DNA from: Faecalicatena contorta
GTDB lineage: Bacteria > Bacillota > Clostridia > Lachnospirales > Lachnospiraceae
NCBI RefSeq assembly: GCF_021531975.1
Contig: NZ_JAFBIY010000003.1
Coordinates: forward strand, 1 to 64,000
Length of the DNA: 64,000 nt
Direction of reading: 5' to 3'
Under the pieces are notes generated by a model, which saw only the letters and a list, made by a program, of their open reading frames with translations, was not told where the DNA came from and searched no databases. Below, piece by piece: positions 26,795 to 36,190 of the stretch. How positions within the stretch are numbered: the first letter of the stretch is position 1; each line of letters starts with the position of its first letter. The translations under genes were made by a program, and so were the position numbers.

Positions 26795-27529
26795 TTATGA
26801 AAAATCTACAGGTACAAGGATCGTTTTGGAATTTTTGGCGTGTTCAATAAAAATGCTGAATAATTCCCGCATCGAAGAACTGGAACGATACATATGTTCC
26901 GGGTGCCATTGAACACCGGCGCAAAATTTCCTCTTTGTGGATTCGATTGATTCCGCGACTCCATCAGCAGTAACACCTGTGATGCGAAGATCCCTGCCGG
27001 GCTGGCGGATGCATTGATGGTGGAAACTGTTTGTCTCAAGATAGCTTCCGCAGATGCGGTACAAAAGACTGTCCCGTGAAAAAGAGACGCGATGGCTGGG
27101 GTCTTCCCGGTTTTTGGAAATCTGCATATGATTTTGCGAGATGCCTTCCCGAAGAGAAAGGTCCTGCCAGATGGTGCCGCCCAGTGCAACATTCAATACC
27201 TGCATTCCACGGCAGATGCCAAAAACCGGCAGAGAAGTGGAGAGGATATGCTTCATGAAGTCCAGATGGAACTGGTCGGTGCGTGTATCAGTGTGACCCC
27301 GGTCAGTCAGAAGGTCTTCACCAAAAAGCCTGGGGGAAATGTCATCACCTCCGCAGAAGAGAAAACCATCACATATCAAACTGTAATCCGGGAACAGGCC
27401 GGGTGAGAGTACGCGCGGAATGATAAGCGGCAGCCCACCACTTTCGTCAATCGCCTGTATGTATGCATTTGAAACAAATTGTCTGTCTTCGGTTAGTCCG
27501 CATATAACGATACCAATGACTGGATACAT
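26795..27529 (-). CDS. Class I glutamine amidotransferase-like peptidase C26
   Basis: A 244-residue protein of the PuuD-like gamma-glutamyl hydrolase group. The nucleophile elbow FGICRGMQVLNVALGGTIWQDL contains the catalytic Cys, and GVQWHPEHM supplies the His-Glu pair. ATG 27529 has GAAAGGAG upstream; the longer frame has none. It is divergent from a dipeptidase gene, so both may work on gamma-glutamyl or peptide substrates. Confidence 0.88.
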   Translation of the reverse strand: MYPVIGIVICGLTEDRQFVSNAYIQAIDESGGLPLIIPRVLSPGLFPDYSLICDGFLFCGGDDISPRLFGEDLLTDRGHTDTRTDQFHLDFMKHILSTSLPVFGICRGMQVLNVALGGTIWQDLSLREGISQNHMQISKNREDPSHRVSFSRDSLLYRICGSYLETNSFHHQCIRQPGRDLRITGVTADGVAESIESTKRKFCAGVQWHPEHMYRSSSSMRELFSIFIEHAKNSKTILVPVDFS

Positions 27530-27593
27530 GAACTGGCTCCTTTCGAAATAAAATGCTATAATTGATAAAAAATATGAAAAGGAGCAGAGAAAT

Positions 27594-28556
27594 ATGAACC
27601 TGATTGACATGCATTGTGATACAGTTATGCAGCTTTTTCATAGAAAAGGCAGAGAAAATCTTAAGGATAACCAGTTTGGCATTAGTATACCCAGAATGAG
27701 AAAAGCGGGTACACTGGCACAGTTCTTTGCCTGCTTTACGTGTGTGGAAGAATATAAAGATCAGGGCGGATTTGATACCTGTTATGACCGTGTATTGGAG
27801 ATGATTGCTCTTTTTGAAAAACAGATGAATCTCTTTCCGGGGGATATTGCACAGGCACGTACATATGAAGAAATAATGGAAAATAAGAAACAGGAGAAAA
27901 TCTCTGCAGTACTGACAGTAGAAGAAGGTGGTGTGCTGAATGGGGAAATGGAGCGACTGGACTTTCTTTATCAGAAAGGTGTGCGTTTGATAACACTTAT
28001 GTGGAATTATGAAAATTGTCTTGGTTACCCGAACAGCAGAGATCAAAATGTGATGCAAAAAGGGTTAACATCTTTCGGTTCAGATGTAGTAAGGAGAATG
28101 GGCGAACTTGGCATGATCGTCGATGTATCCCATGCTTCGGATGGATCATTTTATGATGTGCTTGGAAATGCCAGAGGTCCGGTGGTCGCTTCCCATTCAA
28201 ACTGCAGGGCGCTTTGTTCCCATCCGCGCAATCTGACGGATGAAATGATCCGTGACCTTGCAAATGCAGGTGGTGTGGCAGGCCTCAATTTTTATGGTGC
28301 GTTTCTTGGCACAAAGGATGCGTCTTTGCTGGAAGAGATGACAGCACATGTGCAGCACATGGTTCGTGTCGGGGGAAGTGATTTTCCGGCAATCGGTACA
28401 GACTTTGATGGATTTGACGGGATGAAACACCTGGATATTCCAGATGCATCCCACATGGAAAAACTGTGGGATGCATTGAAAAAAAGTGGATTATCTGAAC
28501 GACAGCTGGATAAGATATGGAGTGAAAATGTACTCCGTATCTTCCGGTCAATCTGA
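27594..28556 (+). CDS. Membrane dipeptidase (peptidase M19)
   Basis: A 320-residue renal-dipeptidase family zinc hydrolase, acting on dipeptides including some with D-residues. The N-terminal metal motif DMHCDT, bridging Glu in LTVEEGG, and the two His motifs DVSHASD and VASHSNCRAL are all visible, as is GTDFDGFDG near the end. No signal peptide, so it is cytosolic here. AAAAGGAGCAGAG precedes the start. It overlaps the convergent dehydrogenase gene by nine bases. Confidence 0.92.
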   Translation: MNLIDMHCDTVMQLFHRKGRENLKDNQFGISIPRMRKAGTLAQFFACFTCVEEYKDQGGFDTCYDRVLEMIALFEKQMNLFPGDIAQARTYEEIMENKKQEKISAVLTVEEGGVLNGEMERLDFLYQKGVRLITLMWNYENCLGYPNSRDQNVMQKGLTSFGSDVVRRMGELGMIVDVSHASDGSFYDVLGNARGPVVASHSNCRALCSHPRNLTDEMIRDLANAGGVAGLNFYGAFLGTKDASLLEEMTAHVQHMVRVGGSDFPAIGTDFDGFDGMKHLDIPDASHMEKLWDALKKSGLSERQLDKIWSENVLRIFRSI

Positions 28557-29489
28557 GAGTGAAAAATACTCTTTTACCTGATTAAGAATGATATGCATAA
28601 GCCGGGTTCTAGCCTCGATACTTGCCCATGCAACATGAGGAGTAATGAAGAGTTTACGACTGTCCTTTATCCTGCAAAGTGGGTTATCGGGGATCATCGG
28701 CTCGACGCACAGGACATCAAGACCGGCAGCAGCAATGATACCATCCTCGAGTGCATCCGCAAGATCCTGTTCTACAATGATCGGGCCTCTTCCGAGATTG
28801 AGAAGGATACAGTGCTTCTGCATTTTTCGCAGTGCCTCTTTATCAATCAGATTCTCTGTATACGAATTCAAAGGAGCGTGTATGGAAATAATGTCGGATG
28901 TTTCATACAGCGTATCCAGGCTTACCTGTGTATAGCCTTCCTGCGGTGCACTGCCGGAAGCAGAGGCGTAGATTACCTTTGCACCAAACGCTTCTGCGAC
29001 AGATGCAACACGTCTTCCGATATTTCCCAGACCGATGATTCCCCATGTCTTGCCGCATATTTCATGGAACACTTCTTCAAAATGTGTGAAAACGGTATCA
29101 TTTATGTAGTGATTTTCTTTTACATAATCATCGTAGTAACGTAGTTTTTCCAGAAGGAAAAAAAGCATGGCAAATGTATGCTGCGCAACAGATTCTGTTG
29201 AGTATCCGGCAACATTTCTCCACGCGATCCCCCGACTGTCCAGATATTTCTTATCCAGATTATTGGTTCCGGTAGCAGTCACGCATACCAGCTTTAAGTG
29301 TGATGCGTTTCCGATCGTGGATGCATTGACCGGAACCTTGTTGATGATCAGTACATCGGCGTCAACGGTACGTTTTAATGCTTCTTCCGGTGTGGAAAAT
29401 GCATACTTTATTACCTCTCCAAGCTTTTCAAAGCCGGAAAGGTCAATATCATCGCCGATCGTCTTTGCGTCTAAAAATACAATCTTCAT
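28548..29489 (-). CDS. D-isomer-specific 2-hydroxyacid dehydrogenase
   Basis: A 313-residue NAD-dependent dehydrogenase. The Rossmann motif GLGNIGRRVA is near residue 155, with the catalytic Arg in LNLGRGPI, the Glu following (CVEP) and His in ITPHVAW. The likely substrates are small 2-keto acids such as hydroxypyruvate; the sequence does not decide. AAGGAGG precedes the start. It is convergent with and overlaps the dipeptidase. Confidence 0.9.
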   Translation of the reverse strand: MKIVFLDAKTIGDDIDLSGFEKLGEVIKYAFSTPEEALKRTVDADVLIINKVPVNASTIGNASHLKLVCVTATGTNNLDKKYLDSRGIAWRNVAGYSTESVAQHTFAMLFFLLEKLRYYDDYVKENHYINDTVFTHFEEVFHEICGKTWGIIGLGNIGRRVASVAEAFGAKVIYASASGSAPQEGYTQVSLDTLYETSDIISIHAPLNSYTENLIDKEALRKMQKHCILLNLGRGPIIVEQDLADALEDGIIAAAGLDVLCVEPMIPDNPLCRIKDSRKLFITPHVAWASIEARTRLMHIILNQVKEYFSLSD

Positions 29490-29570
29490 AAGCAGCCTCC
29501 TTGTGTAGAATTATCATAATTTTACTCTATTCTTCCAATGTTTGAAAGAGAAATTTAAGAATAGTTTAAG

Positions 29571-29600
29571 TTGTCATGTCTCATCCACCTATAGTATAAT
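29571..29600 (+). promoter_or_regulatory. Promoter of the C39-like protease operon
   Basis: -35 TTGTCA (29571-29576), 18-base spacer, consensus -10 TATAAT (29595-29600), 26 bases before the start codon. Confidence 0.7.
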
Positions 29601-29626
29601 GAAGTCCTGTAAGGGGACGATTAGAT

Positions 29627-30523
29627 ATGGCAAATGATAAGATACATTCACATACACAAAATAGAAAAAGGAAGAATTCCAAGAGGCGGCAGCAGGTGAG
29701 GCGACAGCTTCTGGTGATTGCACTTGTTGTTCTTGTGGCAGTGATTGCTGTGGTTTCCTGTACGGTAAAACGAGTGAAGGACAAGAAGTCTGTACAAGTA
29801 ACAGAGCAGCAGTCCAGTCAGAAGAGTACCGCAAAAGAGGATAAAAATGACACGCAGGAGACAGAAAAAGAACGGCTTAAGAGAGTAAAAGAAGAGGCTA
29901 AGGCAGCCGGTTATCCCGAAAAGGTCATTGCCCTTCTGTCAAAGAACCCTGAGACCGTGGACTTTGTAGAAAATTATGGCGAGAAGAAGGACGCTGCACC
30001 GGCAGAAACGATAGAAGAACTGAAAGAGGGAGAGATCCCTTGTATCCAGCAGTGGGATGAACGTTGGGGATATGCACCATACGGCTCCAATATTGTGGCG
30101 GTCAGCGGTTGTGGACCGACGTGTATGTCCATGATTATTGCCGGACTGACAGGGGATGCGACTGTGACACCGGCGGTTATGGCAGCATACGGAACGGAGA
30201 ATCAATATCTGGACGAGGATAACAATACGTACTGGTCATTTATGGAAGAAGCGGGAGAAAACTGGGGTGTATCCTGCCGCGGAGGTCATCTTTCAGAAGA
30301 AGAGGTAAAGCAGGAGTTAGAAGCAGGACATCCGATCATATGCAGTGTAGGACCGGGTGACTTTACGAAGAGTGGACATTTTATTATTCTCACAGAGTAT
30401 CATGACGGAGAAGTGAAAGTGTGTGATCCGTTTAATCGTGCAAACAGCGAAAAGCAGTGGGTATTTGCAGAGATACAGGATCAGATCAAAGCAATGTGGA
30501 TATATTCGGTGGATAAGCAGTGA
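29627..30523 (+). CDS. Membrane-anchored C39-like peptidase
   Basis: A 298-residue protein with a basic cytosolic N-terminus, one membrane helix (about 28-46), a charged coiled linker (about 50-110) and an outside papain-like C39 domain (about 135-295). The catalytic Cys lies in AVSGCGPTCMSMI, the His in SGHFIILT and the Asp in VCDPFNRA. Such proteins are often annotated as cell-wall or bacteriocin-type proteases. The stop overlaps the start of the selenoprotein-like gene (TGATG). Confidence 0.85.
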   Translation: MANDKIHSHTQNRKRKNSKRRQQVRRQLLVIALVVLVAVIAVVSCTVKRVKDKKSVQVTEQQSSQKSTAKEDKNDTQETEKERLKRVKEEAKAAGYPEKVIALLSKNPETVDFVENYGEKKDAAPAETIEELKEGEIPCIQQWDERWGYAPYGSNIVAVSGCGPTCMSMIIAGLTGDATVTPAVMAAYGTENQYLDEDNNTYWSFMEEAGENWGVSCRGGHLSEEEVKQELEAGHPIICSVGPGDFTKSGHFIILTEYHDGEVKVCDPFNRANSEKQWVFAEIQDQIKAMWIYSVDKQ

Positions 30524-30831
30524 TGATAGCATTAAATGACAGAATTAAGGAATATATGGCGAAATTTGGCTGGAAAGATATCGTGCTGAATATCGAAGAC
30601 ATTACAAGCTGATGTGCCCCTCCGTATAAGGAGATGTCGGTAAGCTTTACTGACGAGGATGAGGCATCTATGCAGGAAAAAGGATATATATGGAAGATGA
30701 GTGAACTGGGAAAGGTATATTACCCGAAGGAAGGAGTATGCCTTTCAGAGCATGTGACAGTGCAGTATGTAGAATATCCGTGGATTACATGCTTTGAAGT
30801 GGAAGGAATTGACATAATTAAGGGAAAATAA
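30523..30831 (+). CDS. Probable selenoprotein with in-frame UGA (Sec-Cys motif)
   Basis: Read straight through one in-frame TGA (30610-30612), this is a 102-residue protein: 29 codons from ATG 30523 (coupled to the protease stop), then Sec30-Cys31-Ala-Pro-Pro, then 70 further codons to a TAA. The frame is the same on both sides and codon use is normal, so a single UGA is the only break. The motif TSUCAPPYKE matches what I recall of the CC/Se-motif small (seleno)protein family with a HesB-like fold; that recall is unchecked. Directly after UGA there is a small hairpin (CTCC 30620-30623 with GGAG 30630-30633, plus an outer five-pair stem CTGAT/GTCGG) that could be a bacterial SECIS. The alternative is a nonsense-mutated pseudogene of a CC form. 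A conventional caller would report only the piece from 30634. Confidence 0.65.
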
Positions 30832-30868
30832 TGCTTCCTTAAAAAAACAATTTATATGAAGCAATGTA

Positions 30869-30897
30869 TTGTTGACTGTAGAAAATCGTGGTACACT
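30869..30897 (+). promoter_or_regulatory. Promoter of flavodiiron protein gene
   Basis: -35 TTGTTG (30869-30874), 17-base spacer, -10 TACACT (30892-30897), 35 bases before the start. Confidence 0.65.
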
Positions 30898-30931
30898 ATG
30901 CGTAGTCGAAAAAGAAAAGGAGATAATGCAA

Positions 30932-32089
30932 ATGGAGATTACGAACGATATTAAGTACGTAGGCGTAAATGACCATGAACTGGATCTGTTTGAAGGTCAG
31001 TATATCATACCCAATGGTATGGCTTACAATTCTTATATGATCATGGATGAAAAGATAGCAGTTTTCGATACGGTAGATGCAAGATTTAAAGAGGAGTGGC
31101 TTGATAAGGTCAGTACACAGCTTAATGACCGTAAGCCGGATTATCTGATCGTTCAGCATATGGAGCCGGATCATTCAGCAAACATTGCCGCCTTTATGGA
31201 AATATATACAGATGCTGTGCTGGTAGCAAGTGCAAAGGCATTTGCCATGATGAAGCAGTTCTTCGGAACAGATTTCGCAGACAGAAGCATGGTGATCAAA
31301 GAAGGAGATACTCTGGAGCTTGGTAAACATACCCTGTCATTTGTGGCAGCTCCGATGGTACACTGGCCGGAGGTTATGGTGACATATGATGCCTGTGACA
31401 AGGTACTGTTTTCTGCGGATGCATTTGGTAAATTCGGTGCGCTGGATGTGGAGGAAGACTGGGCATGTGAAGCTCGCCGTTATTATTTCGGAATTGTAGG
31501 AAAGTACGGACCGCAGGCACAGAATCTTCTTAAGAAAGCAGCTTCGCTTGATATCCAGACGATCTGTCCGCTGCATGGCCCGGTTCTTACAGAGAATCTG
31601 GAATATTATCTGGGACTTTATCAGACATGGACAACATATGAGCCTGAGTCAGAAGGAGTTGTGATCGCGTATACTTCTGTATATGGTAATACGGAAAAAG
31701 CAGCAAAGCTTCTGGAAGAGAAGCTTCTGGAAAAAGGATGCCCGAAGGTTGCCATGCATGACCTTGCCCGTACGGATATGGCAGAGGCAGTGGAGGATGC
31801 ATTCCGCTACGACAGACTGGTACTGGCTACTACAACCTATAATGCAGATATTTTCCCATTTATGAAAGAGTTCATCAACCATTTGACAGAACACAATTAT
31901 CAGAAGCGTACAGTTGCATTTGTTGAGAATGGTTCCTGGGCACCAACGGCAGCCAAAACGATGGGCAAGATGCTGGAGAGCAGCAAGAATCTGACTTTTA
32001 CTGATACAACAGTTCGCATTATGTCCGCGCTGAATGAAGAAAGTACTGCACAGATTGAAGCACTGGCAGACGAACTTTGTGGAAAATAA
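30932..32089 (+). CDS. Flavodiiron protein (FprA-type A flavoprotein)
   Basis: A 385-residue enzyme reducing O2 to water or NO to N2O, an oxygen-defence enzyme of anaerobes. The metallo-beta-lactamase half holds the diiron ligands H-x-E-x-D in QHMEPDHS, His in VHWPE, Asp in FSADAFGKFG and His in CPLHGP. The flavodoxin half starts near residue 250 (AYTSVYGNTEKAA). AAGGAG at 30917-30922 is nine bases from ATG 30932 and only three from ATG 30926, so 30932 is chosen. It has its own promoter and terminator; redox partner not seen here. Confidence 0.95.
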   Translation: MEITNDIKYVGVNDHELDLFEGQYIIPNGMAYNSYMIMDEKIAVFDTVDARFKEEWLDKVSTQLNDRKPDYLIVQHMEPDHSANIAAFMEIYTDAVLVASAKAFAMMKQFFGTDFADRSMVIKEGDTLELGKHTLSFVAAPMVHWPEVMVTYDACDKVLFSADAFGKFGALDVEEDWACEARRYYFGIVGKYGPQAQNLLKKAASLDIQTICPLHGPVLTENLEYYLGLYQTWTTYEPESEGVVIAYTSVYGNTEKAAKLLEEKLLEKGCPKVAMHDLARTDMAEAVEDAFRYDRLVLATTTYNADIFPFMKEFINHLTEHNYQKRTVAFVENGSWAPTAAKTMGKMLESSKNLTFTDTTVRIMSALNEESTAQIEALADELCGK

Positions 32090-32107
32090 AATATAACAGA
32101 CAGAAAA

Positions 32108-32145
32108 AGGTTTGTTTCCCGTTTGTGGAGACAGGCCTTTTTTTA
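32108..32145 (+). terminator. Terminator after flavodiiron gene
   Basis: AGGTTTGTTTCC pairs with GGAGACAGGCCT (two G-U pairs) and is followed by a run of seven T. Confidence 0.85.
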
Positions 32146-32277
32146 TTTTACACAGATTTAACATAGATATTCCCTGGATTTGAAGTGAAAGAATTATAAT
32201 GTCTCATAATATTGGGAAGGTTTGCGCAAAAAAGAAGTCCAGACTATCTCATAAGAATAAAGAAAGGGAATGTACAG

Positions 32278-34350
32278 ATGAAAAAAGAAGAAGCCAAAAA
32301 TCCATATATGATGAACCGGGAACTGTCATGGCTGAAATTTAATGAGAGAGTGCTAAATGAAGCAGGAAATCCGGGGGTTCCACTAGCTGAAAGACTGACA
32401 TTTGCAGCCATTTACCAGTCGAATCTGGATGAATTTTACAGAGTAAGAGTGGGCACTCTTATGGACCAGATGGAATCATCGGAAGTAGTACGTGAAAACA
32501 AAACCAATATGACCAGCAAAGAGCAGGTAAAGGCGATTTTGAAAGAAACCAGAGAGCTGGATCTGAAAAAAGCTGTGATATATGAGCAGCTTATGGGAGA
32601 GCTGGAACCGAAAGGAATCCGTCTGATTAATTTCAATAAATTATCAGCCGGGGAGGGAAAGCTTCTGGAAGCCTATTTTGACCATGAGATTGCACCATAT
32701 TTATCGGCAAATATCGTAAGCAGACAACAGCCATTTCCATTTTTAAAGAATAAAGATATTTATGCAGTTGCATTGCTGGCGACAAAAGGCGGAAAGACAA
32801 AAACAGCGATTATACCATGCAGTAATAATGTCTTTAAGCGTCTGATAGATATTCCGACCAGAAAGGGAACATTTATGCTTTCCGAAGAACTGATTCTGCA
32901 TTTCCTTCCTAAAATGTTTAAAAATTATGAGGTCAGGGAAAAATCACTCCTTCGTATTACGAGAAATGCAGATATCGATACAGAGACTATTTATGATGAA
33001 GATCTGGATTACCGGGAAGCAATGGAAAATCTGATTAAGCAGAGAAAGAGAATGAATCCCGTAAGGATGGAGCTTTCCAGGAAATTAAATAAGAAAATGA
33101 TCAAAGCCTTATGTAAAGATATTCATATAGAGAAGGAACATGTTTTTATGTCCAGGGTTCCGCTGGATATGTCCTTTGTGTTTGCGATTCAAAGTTACCT
33201 GAAAAATACAAATCAGGAGAATCTCTTTTATCAGAGGCGCACGCCAAGAATGACGCCGGAACTGGATGAAAAATGCCTTCTGATTCCACAGATTATTAAG
33301 AAGGATGTGTTATTGTCTTATCCATTTGAAAATATAAAGTCATTTATCAACTTACTTTTTGAGGCAGCGAAAGATGAAACGGTTGTATCAATAAAGATGA
33401 CGTTATACCGTCTTGCAGATAAAAGCCAGATTGTAGAAGCACTGGTCGAAGCGGCTGAAAATGGAAAAGAAGTGGTCGTTCTGGTGGAGCTTCGTGCACG
33501 GTTTGACGAAGAAAGCAATATAGAGTATTCCAGAAAGCTGGAAGAGGCAGGATGCAGAGTTATATACGGATTAAATGGTTATAAAGTGCATTCCAAACTA
33601 TGCCTGATTTCCAGAAAAACAGAGGATGGTATTTCTTATATCACACAGGTTGGAACTGGAAATTATAATGAGAAAACTTCTGCCCTGTATACAGATCTGT
33701 CATTGATCACATCCAATCAGGAGATAGGAAAAGAAGCAGCGGAAGTATTTGCAGCACTTCTAAAAGGAGAGACCGTAGAGCAAACCAGTCTTCTGCTGGT
33801 AGCTCCAAAGTGTTTGCAGAATAAGGTGCTGGATATGATCGACGAAGAGATTGCACATGTGAAGCAGGGCGAAGAAGGATATATTGGTATAAAGATTAAT
33901 TCCCTGACAGATAAGGTCATTATGAATAAATTAGTAGAGGCTTCTCAGGCAGGAGTAAAAATTGAAATGATCGTCAGAGGAATCTGTTGCCTGATTCCGG
34001 GAATAAAGGGTTATACAGAGAATATAAAAGTAGTGAGTATCGTAGGACGTTTCCTGGAACATTCCAGGATTTACCGGTTTGGAACAAAAGAACGGGAAAA
34101 AGTATACATTGCATCTGCTGACTTTATGACAAGAAATACAGTTCGGCGAGTAGAAGTGGCGGCACCGGTGCTGGACGAGAAATTAAGAGAACGTCTGGAC
34201 TTTATGTTTGAAACGATGATGAATGATGATGAAAAAGGAAAATGTCTGACCGCAAAAGGAGTCTATGTGGATAGAAACCTGAATGATGTGAAATTAAATT
34301 CGCAGGAGACGTTTTATGCAATGGCTTACAGCAACGCAGAAAAAAGGTGA
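32278..34350 (+). CDS. ppk1: Polyphosphate kinase 1
   Basis: A 690-residue Ppk1, which builds polyphosphate from ATP through a phospho-histidine. The N-terminal MNRELSWLKFNERVL and LDEFYRVRVG segments, the catalytic GYKVHSKLCLISRK (His near 436) and TGNYNEKTSALYTDL are diagnostic. ATG 32278 follows AAAGGGA; the frame open from 32212 has no site. A TATAAT at 32195-32200 is a likely -10 without a good -35, which suggests an activator. It is 15 bases from a Na/Pi symporter gene, so phosphate uptake and storage form one unit. Confidence 0.97.
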   Translation: MKKEEAKNPYMMNRELSWLKFNERVLNEAGNPGVPLAERLTFAAIYQSNLDEFYRVRVGTLMDQMESSEVVRENKTNMTSKEQVKAILKETRELDLKKAVIYEQLMGELEPKGIRLINFNKLSAGEGKLLEAYFDHEIAPYLSANIVSRQQPFPFLKNKDIYAVALLATKGGKTKTAIIPCSNNVFKRLIDIPTRKGTFMLSEELILHFLPKMFKNYEVREKSLLRITRNADIDTETIYDEDLDYREAMENLIKQRKRMNPVRMELSRKLNKKMIKALCKDIHIEKEHVFMSRVPLDMSFVFAIQSYLKNTNQENLFYQRRTPRMTPELDEKCLLIPQIIKKDVLLSYPFENIKSFINLLFEAAKDETVVSIKMTLYRLADKSQIVEALVEAAENGKEVVVLVELRARFDEESNIEYSRKLEEAGCRVIYGLNGYKVHSKLCLISRKTEDGISYITQVGTGNYNEKTSALYTDLSLITSNQEIGKEAAEVFAALLKGETVEQTSLLLVAPKCLQNKVLDMIDEEIAHVKQGEEGYIGIKINSLTDKVIMNKLVEASQAGVKIEMIVRGICCLIPGIKGYTENIKVVSIVGRFLEHSRIYRFGTKEREKVYIASADFMTRNTVRRVEVAAPVLDEKLRERLDFMFETMMNDDEKGKCLTAKGVYVDRNLNDVKLNSQETFYAMAYSNAEKR

Positions 34351-34365
34351 CAGGAGGGAAATTTT

Positions 34366-36072
34366 ATGAACAGTAACTTGGAAATCATTTTTGGGTTATT
34401 GGGAGGACTGGCAGTATTTATTTTCGGAATGAATATGATGAGTGACTGCCTGCAGAAAGCTGCCGGGGAAAGAATGAAGAGTATTCTGGCATTATTAACG
34501 AAAAATCCGGTATTGGGAGTACTTGCGGGAGCCCTGACAACTGCGGTTTTACAGAGCAGCAGTGCGACGACAGTCATGGCTATTGGTTTCGTCAGTGCAG
34601 GACTTATGAACCTGCCGCAGGCGATCAGTATCATTCTGGGTGCCAACATCGGTACGACCATGACGGCACAGATCATAGCATTTAAATTAAGTGATTACAT
34701 TTATATTATTATTTTTATTGGATTTATCATCAGCTTTGTGATGAAATCAGAAAAAGCCAAAAATATTGGTCAGACAATCTTTGCATTCGGTCTTTTGTTT
34801 CTGGGCATAGAGACTATGGGCAGCGTTATGAAGCCACTGGCGTCCAGCCCGGTATTTACCGATATGATTGCAAAGGTTGCAGATATTCCTGTTCTGGGAG
34901 TATTTGTTGGTACATTCATGACACTTGTAGTACAAAGCAGCAGTGCCACTATTGCAGTTCTTCAGAACTTTGCAGCACAGCCGGGAGCGGACGGAGTCAG
35001 CAGTATACTGGGATTAACCGGGGCTATCCCTATTCTTCTGGGGGATAATATCGGAACTACGATCACAGCATTACTGGCTAGCATCGGACAGACAAAGGAT
35101 GCAAAGAGAACAGCAGTGGCACATTGCATATTTAATATCTCCGGATGTCTGCTATTTATATGGTTTGTAAAGCCATATGCAGCACTGATTCAGTACATAT
35201 CACCAAAAGGACCGGAAATAGAAGTTATCTCCAGACAGATTGCAAATGCACATACGTTTTTTAATGCTACGATGACATTGATCTGGATTCCGTTAATCTG
35301 GCTGATGGTAAAAATTGTTATGAGAATTATTCCAGATGGAAGAAAGACCATTTATTCCAATTCTGAACCGATCTATCTGGATTCCAATCTTGTAAGCCAG
35401 CCGACAGCAGCACTTCAGCTGGTCGTAAAAGAAATCGTAAGATGTACGGAATTAGTTGGAGCAAATCTAAAACAGCTTATTTCAGTTTTGGAAAAGAATG
35501 ACAGTGGTAAAATCAGTGAAGTGATTAAAAATGCAGAGGATACCAGAGTCCTTTATGACAGAATCACAGAATATCTTGCAGAGTTATTCGCATCAGGCGG
35601 TCTCACAGAAGAACAGGCTACCCAGACTGCCGGCATTATGTATGTGCTAAGCGATGTGGACCGTATGGGAGCTCTAAGCAGAGAAATCGGGTTATCTCTG
35701 AAAGATAAAGAGGAGAAAAAGTATAAATATTCCGGGAAAGCCATGGAAGATTTAAAGACCAGTCTGCAGCTGATTCAGAAAATGTTTGTGCAGACAGAGG
35801 ATATGATGCTAAACGGCAATGTAGAAAGTGCAAAGAAAATATTAAAACAGAAAGAGCAGATCATGGATCTGGGTATTAAGATGCGAAAATCCCATGTGCA
35901 GCGTGTCGGTAAAGGCAAATGCAGTGCAAAACTGACAGAGTCATTCAATAAGATCATTCATTCTGTAGACAGAATGGGAAATTGTTGCATTAATATGGTG
36001 GATGCAGTGCAGGGACAGGGTGGATTGCGCTATTTTCTGGAGTATGAAGAAGGCGGGGAGAATAAGGATTAG
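34366..36072 (+). CDS. Na/Pi cotransporter with PhoU-like domain
   Basis: A 568-residue NptA-type sodium-phosphate symporter. Two inverted repeats each carry the QSSSAT motif (AVLQSSSATTVM near 63 and VVQSSSATIAVL near 187) in about eight membrane helices. The C-terminal 230 residues form a helical PhoU-like cytosolic domain (from about 345). GGAGGG precedes the start. Its place behind ppk1 suggests that imported phosphate feeds polyphosphate. Confidence 0.95.
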   Translation: MNSNLEIIFGLLGGLAVFIFGMNMMSDCLQKAAGERMKSILALLTKNPVLGVLAGALTTAVLQSSSATTVMAIGFVSAGLMNLPQAISIILGANIGTTMTAQIIAFKLSDYIYIIIFIGFIISFVMKSEKAKNIGQTIFAFGLLFLGIETMGSVMKPLASSPVFTDMIAKVADIPVLGVFVGTFMTLVVQSSSATIAVLQNFAAQPGADGVSSILGLTGAIPILLGDNIGTTITALLASIGQTKDAKRTAVAHCIFNISGCLLFIWFVKPYAALIQYISPKGPEIEVISRQIANAHTFFNATMTLIWIPLIWLMVKIVMRIIPDGRKTIYSNSEPIYLDSNLVSQPTAALQLVVKEIVRCTELVGANLKQLISVLEKNDSGKISEVIKNAEDTRVLYDRITEYLAELFASGGLTEEQATQTAGIMYVLSDVDRMGALSREIGLSLKDKEEKKYKYSGKAMEDLKTSLQLIQKMFVQTEDMMLNGNVESAKKILKQKEQIMDLGIKMRKSHVQRVGKGKCSAKLTESFNKIIHSVDRMGNCCINMVDAVQGQGGLRYFLEYEEGGENKD

Positions 36073-36080
36073 CTAAAAAA

Positions 36081-36123
36081 TTAGCACTCAATACTTGACA
36101 GTGCTAACAACCGGTGCTATATT
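36081..36123 (+). promoter_or_regulatory. CIRCE operator and promoter of clpB
   Basis: TTAGCACTC (36081-36089), nine bases, CAGTGCTAA (36099-36107): the CIRCE element bound by HrcA, with one mismatch. The -35 TTGACA (36095-36100) lies inside it and -10 TATATT (36118-36123) follows after 17 bases. Repressor binding would block the promoter until heat shock. Confidence 0.95.
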
Positions 36124-36190
36124 ATGTTTAGTGTTATAGAAACACTAGAACAAGGTAAACATATATAGCATGTCGGAAGGAGGCATTGTT

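Noticed and set aside
30634-30831. Independent 65-residue gene starting after the TGA
   Set aside because: No ribosome site at that ATG at proper distance that would outweigh the in-frame upstream part; the whole frame reads better as one Sec-containing protein.
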